Part shown: positions 1 to 8,340 of the stretch, piece by piece
Layout of the letters: each line of letters opens with the position of its first letter
Numbering within the stretch: the first letter of the stretch is position 1
NCBI RefSeq assembly: GCF_014204515.1
Contig: NZ_JACHLI010000016.1
Location: 101,675 to 165,674, forward strand
DNA from: Pseudomonas nitroreducens
GTDB lineage: Bacteria; Pseudomonadota; Gammaproteobacteria; Pseudomonadales; Pseudomonadaceae
Direction of reading: 5' to 3'
DNA length: 64,000 bases
Program-made: the position numbers and the translations under genes
The notes under the pieces: model-generated
The model's database searches: none
What the model was told of the DNA's origin: nothing
Seen by the model: the letters and a program-made list of their open reading frames with translations, nothing else

Positions 1-6
1 AGCAGT

Positions 7-1269
7 ATGAGCTTTGCAAGGATCTCGGTAGTTGGTCTGGGCTACATCGGTCTGCCCACCGCGGCGGTTTTCGCTGCCCGCAAGAAGCAGGTGATCGGTG
101 TCGACGTCAACCAGCACGCCGTCGATACCATCAATCGCGGCGAAATCCACATCATCGAGCCGGATCTCGACATGGTGGTGCACGCGGCGGTGACCGAAGG
201 CTACCTGCGCGCGACCACCGTTCCCGAGCCGGCCGACGCTTTCCTGATCGCCGTGCCGACCCCCTTCAAGGGCGACCACGAGCCGGACCTGGCCTACATC
301 GAGTCGGCCAGCAAATCCATCGCTGCGGTCCTCAAGAGCGGTGACCTGGTCATCCTCGAATCGACTTCCCCGGTTGGTGCCACCGAACAGATGGCAGCCT
401 GGCTGGCCGAAGCCCGTCCGGACCTGAGCTTCCCGGCGACCCATGGTGAAGATTCCGACATCCGCATCGCCCACTGCCCTGAGCGCGTCCTGCCCGGCCA
501 CGTGCTGCGCGAGCTGGTGGAGAACGACCGGATCATCGGCGGCCTGACGGCCAAGTGCTCCGCTGCGGCGGCGCGCCTGTACAAGACCTTCGTCGAGGGC
601 GAGTGCATCATCACCGACGCGCGCACCGCGGAGATGTGCAAGCTAACCGAGAACAGCTTCCGCGACGTGAACATCGCCTTTGCCAACGAGCTGTCGATCA
701 TCTGCGACAAGCTGGGCATCGATGTCTGGGAACTGATTCGCCTGGCCAACCATCACCCGCGGGTCGGCATTCTCCAGCCTGGTCCAGGAGTGGGTGGGCA
801 CTGCATTGCCGTGGATCCCTGGTTCATCGTCAGCAAGACGCCCGAGCAGGCGCGTCTGATCCGTACTGCCCGGGAAGTGAATGATGGCAAACCCGAGTGG
901 GTGATCAACAAGGTCAAGGTGGCGCTGGCCGACTTCCTCATCAAGAACCCCGGCAAGTCCGCGAGCCAGGTGAAGGTCGCCTGCTACGGGCTGGCTTTCA
1001 AACCGGACATCGACGACCTGCGCGAGAGCCCTGCACTGGGCATCGCAGAGCGTCTGGGCAACGAGCTGGAATGCCCCCTGCAACTGGTCGAGCCGAATAT
1101 CGAGAGCCTGCCGAGGCGGCTTGCACACCATGAGCATGTCGATTTCGCCTTTGCTCAGGACAGCGCTGATATTCATGTATTGCTGGTCAAGCATCGGGAG
1201 TTCCGCGAGTCGTTCAGCGTCCGTGACGGTGCCATTGTCATCGATGCGGCGGGCGTCACCCGGGGCTGA
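7..1269 (+). CDS. wecC: UDP-N-acetyl-D-mannosamine dehydrogenase WecC
   Basis: The 420-residue protein matches WecC over its whole length. It oxidises UDP-ManNAc with NAD+ to UDP-ManNAcA, a precursor of surface polysaccharides, in the cytoplasm. The N-terminal Rossmann motif is GLGYIGLP (residues 10-17). The family signatures ESTSPVGATEQMA, CPERVLPG, KLTENSFRDVNIAFANE and GPGVGGHCIAVDPWF (active-site Cys in GGHC) are all present, as is the C-terminal FGLAFKPDIDDLRESPA-like block. Only 6 bases precede the ATG, so its ribosome site and any wecB partner lie outside the window. It is the first visible gene of the polysaccharide locus and implies that the product contains an N-acetyl-mannosaminuronic acid or similar uronate. 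Confidence 0.96.
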   Translation: MSFARISVVGLGYIGLPTAAVFAARKKQVIGVDVNQHAVDTINRGEIHIIEPDLDMVVHAAVTEGYLRATTVPEPADAFLIAVPTPFKGDHEPDLAYIESASKSIAAVLKSGDLVILESTSPVGATEQMAAWLAEARPDLSFPATHGEDSDIRIAHCPERVLPGHVLRELVENDRIIGGLTAKCSAAAARLYKTFVEGECIITDARTAEMCKLTENSFRDVNIAFANELSIICDKLGIDVWELIRLANHHPRVGILQPGPGVGGHCIAVDPWFIVSKTPEQARLIRTAREVNDGKPEWVINKVKVALADFLIKNPGKSASQVKVACYGLAFKPDIDDLRESPALGIAERLGNELECPLQLVEPNIESLPRRLAHHEHVDFAFAQDSADIHVLLVKHREFRESFSVRDGAIVIDAAGVTRG

Positions 1270-1443
1270 AGACTGGCAAGTTTATGAGCCGTTCCCAGAT
1301 CATCCCTTCGGCCTCGTTGCAGCTGACCCGGATTTGCTCCGGGTTCAGTGTCTGCGCAAACGCAGGTGGCATGTCCGGAGCTTACCGTCCAGTCCAGCGA
1401 GGGGCGGCGCTCCAGCGTAATGGCACCTCCTCGGGGCAGTCCC

Positions 1444-2688
1444 ATGCGTAGGGTTGCCATGATCGTCTGGAACGAATTCCGCAATGATGCGCGGGTCCTC
1501 AAGGAGGCGCAGACGCTCCAGGGAGCCGGCTATCAGGTGCAGGTCTTCGCGCTCCATACGCCAGGGATTACTTGTCAGCGGGAGACCTTGAGTGACGGTA
1601 TCCGCGTGCTGCGGGTGCCGCGCAGTCCTTTCTGGACATGGCGGAAGGTTTCAGAGGGCGCGCCGCACCGCGCGTCGGGCATGGCTGGGCAGGGACAACT
1701 CCAGGTCTCTGCGCTCAAGCTGAGCTTGCGCGTCGTCGCGCGCATCTGGACCCACATGCAGCTGTTGCTGCAGATGATTCGCTACCAGCCGGACGTCGTT
1801 CACGGCCACGATGTGAACACGCTCCCCACCGCGTGGCTGGCGGCGTGGTTCAGCCGCGCCCACCTGATCTATGACGCCCATGAAATCAGTACGAGCCGGG
1901 AAGGCTACAACAGCTTCCGCCAGGTCGTTGGCTGGATCGAAAAGCGACTGGCTCCCAGGGCTGACGGGATGATCACCACGACCCAGGCGCGAGCGAAGTT
2001 CTTTGCTCGTGCCTATGGCGTACCGCGGCCACTGGTACTGCAGAACAGGCCACGCTTCAGCGAGTGGCAGCCAAGCGGCAGAATTCGCAGGGAGCTCGGG
2101 TTCGATCAGCCATGGCCGATCGTGGTCTACCAGGGAGGGCTGCAGCAGGGGCGCGGGCTGCACAAACTCGTCAAGGCTGCGGGCTCCGTGCCGAACACCT
2201 ACTTCGTCCTGATCGGCGGCGGGCGCCTGACGCGATCGCTTGGCGAGCTGGCCGACTCTCTGGGCATCAATGATCGCGTGCGGTTCATCCCGACGGTGGC
2301 GCTGGCAGATCTGCCCGAGTACACAGCGTCGGCAGACATCGGCGTTCAGCCGATCGACAACACCTGTCTGAATCACTTCACGACCGACTCGAACAAACTC
2401 TTCGAGTACCTGATCGGTGGGTTGCCGGTCATTGCCACCAACCTGCCGGAAATCCGCTCCATCGTCCGCCAGTACCAGGTCGGGCTGCTTGTTCCTGATC
2501 TGTCCCTGGATGCGCTGGTTGAGGCATTGAGAAAACTCTCGGCCGATCTGCCTTACCGCGCCGAGCTGGCACGCAACGCCAAAGAGGCCGCGAAGGTGCT
2601 CAACTGGGAGGCGCAGGAGAGCCTGCTGGTATCACTGTATGGCGGCCTGTTCGCTGCGATGGACGTGAAAGTGAGCAGCGATTCATGA
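1444..2688 (+). CDS. Family 4 glycosyltransferase
   Basis: This is a GT-B fold glycosyltransferase of about 414 residues. The N-terminal half carries the GT4 acceptor-side pattern (WNEFRNDARVLKEAQTL, then VHGHDVNTLPTAW and YDAHE). The C-terminal half has the nucleotide-sugar binding region with VYQGGLQQGRGL, LIGGG and the E(X7)E-type segment around SNKLFEYLIGGLPVIATNLPEI. The donor and acceptor sugars cannot be read from the sequence. I chose the ATG at 1444 because conservation begins at RRVAMIVWNEF; a GTG at 1348 and an ATG at 1420 in the same frame would add a Ser/Arg-rich leader. The stop overlaps the next start by ATGA, indicating translational coupling. Confidence 0.85.
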   Translation: MRRVAMIVWNEFRNDARVLKEAQTLQGAGYQVQVFALHTPGITCQRETLSDGIRVLRVPRSPFWTWRKVSEGAPHRASGMAGQGQLQVSALKLSLRVVARIWTHMQLLLQMIRYQPDVVHGHDVNTLPTAWLAAWFSRAHLIYDAHEISTSREGYNSFRQVVGWIEKRLAPRADGMITTTQARAKFFARAYGVPRPLVLQNRPRFSEWQPSGRIRRELGFDQPWPIVVYQGGLQQGRGLHKLVKAAGSVPNTYFVLIGGGRLTRSLGELADSLGINDRVRFIPTVALADLPEYTASADIGVQPIDNTCLNHFTTDSNKLFEYLIGGLPVIATNLPEIRSIVRQYQVGLLVPDLSLDALVEALRKLSADLPYRAELARNAKEAAKVLNWEAQESLLVSLYGGLFAAMDVKVSSDS

Positions 2689-3869
2689 CCCTTCGCATTC
2701 TGGTCCTGAGCTTCTACTACGCTCCAGATCTGTCGGCGGGCTCTTTCCGTGCTGAAGCCTTGGTGAAATCGCTGCAGAGCGAGCTGGAGGGCAGGGCGCA
2801 TATCGATGTCGTCACAACCCGGCCCAATCGCTACCACAGCTATCGCGAGAATGCGCCGAGGTTCGAGCAGAACGGCCCGGTGAGCATTCATCGAGTCGGC
2901 CTGCCGTTGCATCGCAGCGGTATGTTCGACCAGGTGGCTGCTTTCACGACCTTTGCCCGAGGGGCGCTGAAGATCGTCAAACATCAACAGTACGATCTGG
3001 TTCTGGCGACCTCCTCGCGCCTGATGACGGCGGTGCTGGGAGCGGTGATCGCGCGCAGAAAAGCACGCCGACTCTACCTCGACATCCGCGACATCTTTGT
3101 CGACACGCTGCCCGAACTCTTTCCCTGGCACCTCGGGGCACTGGCCGCCTGGGTCTTCTCGCCGGTCGAACGCTGGACCATCCGCCAGGCGAGCCGGGTG
3201 AACCTCATTTCACCCGGCTTCCTGCCTTACTTTTCACGGCGTTACCCGGAGCTGACTTTCGCGCAATACACCAATGGTGTGGATGAGCTGTTCCTGAAGT
3301 CCCGCTCGCCCCAGCAGGAAGGTACGCAGGCGACGCAAGGGCGTTTGAAGGTTGTCTACGCGGGCAATCTGGGGCTTGGTCAGGGCCTGCACATCATCCT
3401 TCCGAGCCTGGCAAAGCGCCTGGAAGACCGCGTCGAGTTTCATCTGGTCGGGGCAGGCGGGGCGGCGGACAAATTGATCCGCGCGCTGGATCAGCATGAT
3501 GTGACCAACGTCCGGATCAGCCCGCCGATGAAGCGTGAACAGTTGATCGGCACGTACCAGGATGCCGACGTTCTCTTCCTGCACCTCAACAATTTGAAAG
3601 CGTTCCGCAAGGTCCTGCCTTCCAAGCTGTTCGAGTATGCGGCAACCAACAAACCCATCTGGGCGGGGCTTTCGGGCTATCCGAGGCGTTTTACCCGGCA
3701 ACGCATCAAGAATGCGGCCATTTTCTCTCCCTGCGATATCGAGGGCGCCGTAGAAGCGCTGGATCGCCTGGAGCTCCAGTTGACCTGTCGGCGTGAATTC
3801 GTGGAGCAGTACTCGCGGTCGTTTATCAAGCAGCGGATGGCAAAAGACATCTCGAAGGTTATGCACTGA
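2685..3869 (+). CDS. Family 4 glycosyltransferase, WbuB-like
   Basis: The 394-residue GT-B glycosyltransferase resembles the WbuB/WbpH-type transferases found next to UDP-aminosugar genes. The N-terminus has FYYAPDLSAGSFRAEALVKSL, followed by the acceptor-domain segment DIRDIFVDTLPELFPW. The C-terminal domain has VVYAGNLGLGQGLHIILP, LVGAGGAADKL and the donor-binding end VLPSKLFEYAATNKPIWAG. It starts within the stop of the previous gene (ATGA), so the two are probably made in similar amounts. A role in adding an aminosugar to a lipid-linked repeat is an inference from family and context; the exact specificity is unknown. Confidence 0.85.
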   Translation: MTLRILVLSFYYAPDLSAGSFRAEALVKSLQSELEGRAHIDVVTTRPNRYHSYRENAPRFEQNGPVSIHRVGLPLHRSGMFDQVAAFTTFARGALKIVKHQQYDLVLATSSRLMTAVLGAVIARRKARRLYLDIRDIFVDTLPELFPWHLGALAAWVFSPVERWTIRQASRVNLISPGFLPYFSRRYPELTFAQYTNGVDELFLKSRSPQQEGTQATQGRLKVVYAGNLGLGQGLHIILPSLAKRLEDRVEFHLVGAGGAADKLIRALDQHDVTNVRISPPMKREQLIGTYQDADVLFLHLNNLKAFRKVLPSKLFEYAATNKPIWAGLSGYPRRFTRQRIKNAAIFSPCDIEGAVEALDRLELQLTCRREFVEQYSRSFIKQRMAKDISKVMH

Positions 3870-4069
3870 CTTGAGCTGCTGTTTGCGCAGGTTGCGATGC
3901 GATGGCGGCGACTCTCAACGACATGGAAACAGAAACAGAAGAAACACGGATGAGGTCATGAAAGTCACGATCTAGAGTGCCGGTAGGGACACAGGGTGCG
4001 GCGGCCCACAGGCGGCGAAACCATAACGCAGAGTGCAGTTGATTTTTTTGAGTTTGCAGGGGCAGGGAA
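3870..4069 (+). other. 200-bp gap inside the polysaccharide locus
   Basis: No gene is supported here. The stretch contains a purine-rich segment with GAAACAGAAACAGAAGAAAC and a five-codon ORF (ATG at 3960) that opens as MKVTI and stops at once. Near its end the GGGGCAGGGAAATG context provides the ribosome site for the next gene. It may hold an internal promoter, but I see no convincing -35/-10 pair, and it may be the scar of a lost gene. Confidence 0.35.
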
Positions 4070-6160
4070 ATGAAAACGTGGGGGCGCCGCTGGGCGCGCA
4101 AAGTCGCCCAACAGCTGGGCATCTATGAATCACTGGTCTTGAAAAAGAAGCTGGCCGTTCGCCGGACGTTGCAGAGCAGTGAGCCCCTGCCCGTTGTCGA
4201 GATCGTGAAGAGCACGCGTGTGACACTGTCGTCCGCCCCGCAGTGGAACGAAGCCTCGGTCAAGCCGGGCGACACGGTCTCCATCAGGGTTGCGGTGACT
4301 TATGAAAATACCAGCGAGGTCAGCAAGAAGGCGCTCCTACTTATCAAGCTGACCGATCTGGACGGCAATGAAGTGGCCGAAGCCAGCGGACGCCTGGCGC
4401 GTTCCGAAAAGCTGAAGTCGTCCTATAAGTACCTGGCCTCCACCTTGGGCAAAGTGGTGACGGTATACGAATTCAAGGTTCCAGAAGGCGGAGTCGGGCT
4501 GCAGGTCGGCTTCTGCGCTTTCAACACCCAGCCGGGCGAAGCGGTGCATATCGACCAGGTCGAAATTCTGTCCCGCAAAAAGGCCAAGGACGTGGTCCAG
4601 TTCGTCGCACCATCAGCTGAAGTGGCGGCTATCAGCATTCTGGGGTGGCCGGAGTACCCCGAGAACGACAAGCCCTACGTGATCGGCGTGATGGACGAAT
4701 TCACCACCGGTTGTTTTGAGCAGGAAGTCAACCTGATCCAGCCACGCCCGGACAATTGGTACGCCTTGGCGGAGAAGTACAAGCCGGCGATGTTCTTCAT
4801 CGAGAGCGCCTGGAAAGGAAACCAGGGAAGCTGGCAATACCGCGTCGGCGAGTATTCCAACAAGCCGGGTCAGGAAATTGCCTTCATGTCGCAGTACGCG
4901 CGGGACAAGGGCATTCCGATGGTCTTCTGGAACAAGGAAGATCCAGTGCATCATGACAAGTTCATGTGCAGTGCCAAGCTGGCCGACCATATCTTCACCA
5001 CCGATGAAAATATGCGCGGGTCCTATCGGCGCAGGACCGGCAACTCCAACGTACATGCGCTGCCTTTTGCCGCCCAGCCCAAGCTGCACCAGCCGGCTCC
5101 GCTTGAAGGCCGCTTGGCGCGCTCCTGCTTTGCGGGCAGCTGGTACGGTGATCGTCACGCCAATCGCGGTCGCGCCATGCGCTGGCTGCTGCAGGCTGCC
5201 AACCGGCATGGCCTGGATATCTACGATCGTAACCATGGTACGGGGCTGTTCCCGTTCCCCGAGGAGTACCAGGCGGGGATCAAAGGAAGCCTGCCGTACA
5301 AGCGGCTTTGCGCCGAATACAGCCGCTACCGGGTGTTTCTCAACGTCAACTCGGTGACCGACTCGCCCACCATGTTCTCTCGTCGTGTATTCGAGCTGAT
5401 GGCTTGTGGCACTCCCGTGGTGAGCACCTACGCCAAGGGTATCGAGGACCTGTTCGAAAGCGACGCGGTGTGGATGGTCAGCAGCGAACAGGAGGCCGAG
5501 GAAGCCATCCATACGCTGCTTACCGACGACCGCGAATGGCGTCGTCGCAGCTTGCTCGGAATTCGCGAGGTGTTCTCCCGCCACACCTATGCCCATCGGA
5601 TCAACAGCGTGTTCGGCCATGTCGGGCTGCCGCCTGTCACCACTATTGACCCGAACATCCTGCTCATCGCCAGGGTGTCCAGCGAGGCCGAACTCTACAG
5701 CGTCACCAAGCTGTGCGAACAGCAGGTCTATCAGAACTACACCATTGCCATCGAGTGCCATGGTGCGGCCGACCTCTTTGATCTGCCGGTGCCTGCGGAA
5801 GTGGTTCTGGTACAGCCGGGCTATTTCGCTTCGGCGGAATTCGAGTCCAGAGCCGTGACCTACGATGCCTCGGGCTGGCTGAGTCCTCATGCCGGCTACG
5901 GCCGCCATTACCTGCGTGACCTGGCCAATGCGATGCGCTACCAGCCGCAAGCCAGTGGCTGGGCAAAGGCCCTGGTGAAGGATGCTTTCCAGTTCGGCCA
6001 GAACGCGCAGATGGACGGCGCACTGTGGCAGATGCAGGAGTTTCTGCAGCATGGGCGATTTGCTGCACCAGAGGGGGCGATTTCCTCCCCGCGGCTTTAT
6101 TGTGCTGACAGCAAAGAGTACTTCAGAGCGAGCTTCACCCAAAGCGTCGCGGGGCTTTAA
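4070..6160 (+). CDS. Large CgeB-like glycosyltransferase with N-terminal beta-sandwich
   Basis: This 696-residue protein is built from several parts. Residues about 45-170 are strand-rich (VTLSSAPQWNEASVKPGD onward) and look like a carbohydrate-binding-type beta sandwich. Residues about 200-535 look like the CgeB/DUF3880-plus-glycosyltransferase arrangement, with PMVFWNKEDPVHHDKF near 283-298, a CFAGSWYGDRHANRGRAM segment, and the donor-side block SPTMFSRRVFELMACGTPVVSTYAKG near 430-455. The last 150 residues begin like a GT2 domain (ILLIARVSSEAELYSVTKLCEQ) but are short. It begins after a 200-bp gap and its stop overlaps the next start (TAATG). The function is probably sugar transfer or glycan chain building; the substrate is unknown. 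Confidence 0.75.
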   Translation: MKTWGRRWARKVAQQLGIYESLVLKKKLAVRRTLQSSEPLPVVEIVKSTRVTLSSAPQWNEASVKPGDTVSIRVAVTYENTSEVSKKALLLIKLTDLDGNEVAEASGRLARSEKLKSSYKYLASTLGKVVTVYEFKVPEGGVGLQVGFCAFNTQPGEAVHIDQVEILSRKKAKDVVQFVAPSAEVAAISILGWPEYPENDKPYVIGVMDEFTTGCFEQEVNLIQPRPDNWYALAEKYKPAMFFIESAWKGNQGSWQYRVGEYSNKPGQEIAFMSQYARDKGIPMVFWNKEDPVHHDKFMCSAKLADHIFTTDENMRGSYRRRTGNSNVHALPFAAQPKLHQPAPLEGRLARSCFAGSWYGDRHANRGRAMRWLLQAANRHGLDIYDRNHGTGLFPFPEEYQAGIKGSLPYKRLCAEYSRYRVFLNVNSVTDSPTMFSRRVFELMACGTPVVSTYAKGIEDLFESDAVWMVSSEQEAEEAIHTLLTDDREWRRRSLLGIREVFSRHTYAHRINSVFGHVGLPPVTTIDPNILLIARVSSEAELYSVTKLCEQQVYQNYTIAIECHGAADLFDLPVPAEVVLVQPGYFASAEFESRAVTYDASGWLSPHAGYGRHYLRDLANAMRYQPQASGWAKALVKDAFQFGQNAQMDGALWQMQEFLQHGRFAAPEGAISSPRLYCADSKEYFRASFTQSVAGL

Positions 6161-8340
6161 TGATGACTAGCAAAAAACGCGTACTGGTTTGCGCCAACCC
6201 GGACTTGAACTACATCGATGGGTCCTCTATTTGGTCCCAGACGATCAGTCTCGCTCTCGCGGAAACAGGAGCTGCGCGCGTCGACTTCATCGCCAAGAGC
6301 GCGCCTGAACGCGGGGAACTGTTTCAGCCACTCACTGATCACTCCAGCGTTACCGTTATCAATGGTACCGAGCCGAAGTACTGGAATGGTGCAAAGTTGC
6401 GGCGGCTCACTCTGGAGCAAATGGCAGGGCTTGCGGGAAAGCTATTCCAGCAGAGTCACTACGATACCTGTGTTGTTCGTGGTCTGGAGATTGCCACGAA
6501 TTTGCTCCAGCATCCTGAGTTGCTCGAGCGTACTTGGATTTATTTGACTGATATCCCGCAGGACATCGCTGACTACACTGCCGAACAGCGGCAGACCATG
6601 GCTGCAATCGCGCACGGCTGCGAGCGCCTGCTCTGCCAGACACCTGGCTTCATCGATCTATGGAGAACCCTTGTCCCTGATTTGGCGGAGGGAAAGCTCT
6701 CTCTGTACACCCCCGTTATCCCCGATCTTCCTCTGTCCTGCCTACCCATCGCCGAACGCGAGAGAAGGGTTATCTACGCCGGGAAATTCAAGAGCGACTG
6801 GAAGACGCTGGAAATGGCGGAGAGCTGGCCCGGTGTCAATCGCGCAGTTCCGGACAGCCAGTTCGTTGTCATTGGCGACAAAATCCATAGCGATACCACG
6901 TCGCCAGATTACAAGGAGAAAATGACCAGGGCACTGGAAAATACACCCTCCTTGAACTGGCTTGGTGCCCTCAGCCGTGAAGCTGTCATGGGGCAGTTGC
7001 AGATGGCGCGAATTGGGCTGTCGTGGCGATCCGAGAGCATGAATGACACGGTCGAGTACTCCACCAAGATTCTAGAATACGGTGCCGCCGGCTGTGCTGC
7101 GATCGTGAACCGCAATGCGCTGCACGAACAATTGCTGGGTGAGGACTATCCGCTCTACGCGAATAGTCTTGACGAATTCCGTGCTCAACTTCGTGGTGGA
7201 CTGCTGGACGACGAAAAGGCACAACTGGCTGCAGACAGGCTGCGGGCATTGGCTGCTCGACATACATTCTCTGCACGTGTCGAAATGATTAGGACATGGC
7301 TTTCCTGCAAGCCTGATATTGCCCGAAGACGTGAGCGCCACACCAAGCTCAAGATACTGGTCGCTGGGCATGACTTGAAGTTCTTCCTGCCACTCAAGAA
7401 GAGGTTGAAGGAGTTTGGCGACTTCGAGTTCCTGATGGATCACTGGCAGGGACACAACAAGCACAACGAAAGTGCTAGCCAAAAACTTCTGGAAAAGGCC
7501 GACATCATTTTCTGCGAGTGGTGTCTGGGAAATATAAAGTGGTTTTCTCAGCATAAGCGAGCTGACCAGAAGCTGGTCGCCCGCTTTCACTATCAAGAGG
7601 TCAGGCTGTCTTATCTGGCAGAGGCAGATTGGGAGAAAATCGATCACATCGCTTTCGTCAGCGAACAAATTCGCGCGGAAGCGATGGAGGCATTCCCAGG
7701 TTTTCCATCGGATAAAACCAGCGTCATTCCGAACTTTCTCGATGAGAGAAAGTTCACCTCGGAGAAGAAGACCAGTGACGCCGACTTCACCTTGGGAATG
7801 ATTGGCGTCGCGCCAATGCGGAAACGCATGGACCGGGCTCTGGATTTACTCGAGACTCTATTGCAGCAAGACGCCCGATACTGTTTACGGATCAAAGGAA
7901 CGCATCCCCTTGACTACGGCTGGTTGCTTAAGCGTGAAGAAGAGGCAGCCTATTACAAAGCCATCTTCAATCGAATAAACAGCAGCGAAAAACTTCGCCA
8001 TCGCGTCATCTTTGACCCGCCTGGTGATGACGTGAACGAATGGCTGAAAATGATAGGTTACATACTCTCTCCGTCGGACGGCGAGTCGTTTCATATGGCG
8101 GTGGGTGAGGGGATGCTCACTGGTGCTACACCCGTGATATGGAACTGGCCCGGGGCAGATGAGATCTGGCCGAAGGCCAATGTGGTCACTGGAAACGATC
8201 AAGCCGTTTACCTCGTACGAAAGGCAATCCCCAGCGCGCAGGCGAGTGGCTTGTACGAGCCATTCCTGGATCAGTACTCTTCCGGAACTGTTGCTCGTCA
8301 GTGGCGTGCAAAACTACAAGATTTGAATGAGCCTGGCTAA
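6160..8340 (+). CDS. Tandem two-domain glycosyltransferase
   Basis: The 726-residue protein contains two GT-B-like halves. The first (to about residue 390) ends with VIYAGKFKSDWKTLEMAESWP and a donor-side segment ILEYGAAGCAAIVNRNALHEQLL. The second starts at KLKILVAGHDLKFFLPLKKRL (near 397) and includes FVSEQIRAEAMEAFPG, SVIPNFLDERKF, a TLGMIGVAPMRKRMDRALDLL segment, and SDGESFHMAVGEGMLTGATPVIWNWPGADEIW. Two active sites in one chain suggest a bifunctional transferase that adds two sugars or alternates linkages, as in polymerising transferases. Coupling is tight on both sides (TAATG at start and end). Either half could be degenerate; the sugars are unknown. Confidence 0.75.
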   Translation: MMTSKKRVLVCANPDLNYIDGSSIWSQTISLALAETGAARVDFIAKSAPERGELFQPLTDHSSVTVINGTEPKYWNGAKLRRLTLEQMAGLAGKLFQQSHYDTCVVRGLEIATNLLQHPELLERTWIYLTDIPQDIADYTAEQRQTMAAIAHGCERLLCQTPGFIDLWRTLVPDLAEGKLSLYTPVIPDLPLSCLPIAERERRVIYAGKFKSDWKTLEMAESWPGVNRAVPDSQFVVIGDKIHSDTTSPDYKEKMTRALENTPSLNWLGALSREAVMGQLQMARIGLSWRSESMNDTVEYSTKILEYGAAGCAAIVNRNALHEQLLGEDYPLYANSLDEFRAQLRGGLLDDEKAQLAADRLRALAARHTFSARVEMIRTWLSCKPDIARRRERHTKLKILVAGHDLKFFLPLKKRLKEFGDFEFLMDHWQGHNKHNESASQKLLEKADIIFCEWCLGNIKWFSQHKRADQKLVARFHYQEVRLSYLAEADWEKIDHIAFVSEQIRAEAMEAFPGFPSDKTSVIPNFLDERKFTSEKKTSDADFTLGMIGVAPMRKRMDRALDLLETLLQQDARYCLRIKGTHPLDYGWLLKREEEAAYYKAIFNRINSSEKLRHRVIFDPPGDDVNEWLKMIGYILSPSDGESFHMAVGEGMLTGATPVIWNWPGADEIWPKANVVTGNDQAVYLVRKAIPSAQASGLYEPFLDQYSSGTVARQWRAKLQDLNEPG

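Noticed and set aside
1348..1443. Extending the first GT4 gene to the GTG at 1348
   Set aside because: The added residues have no similarity to the GT4 N-terminus, and the conserved fold starts at 1444.
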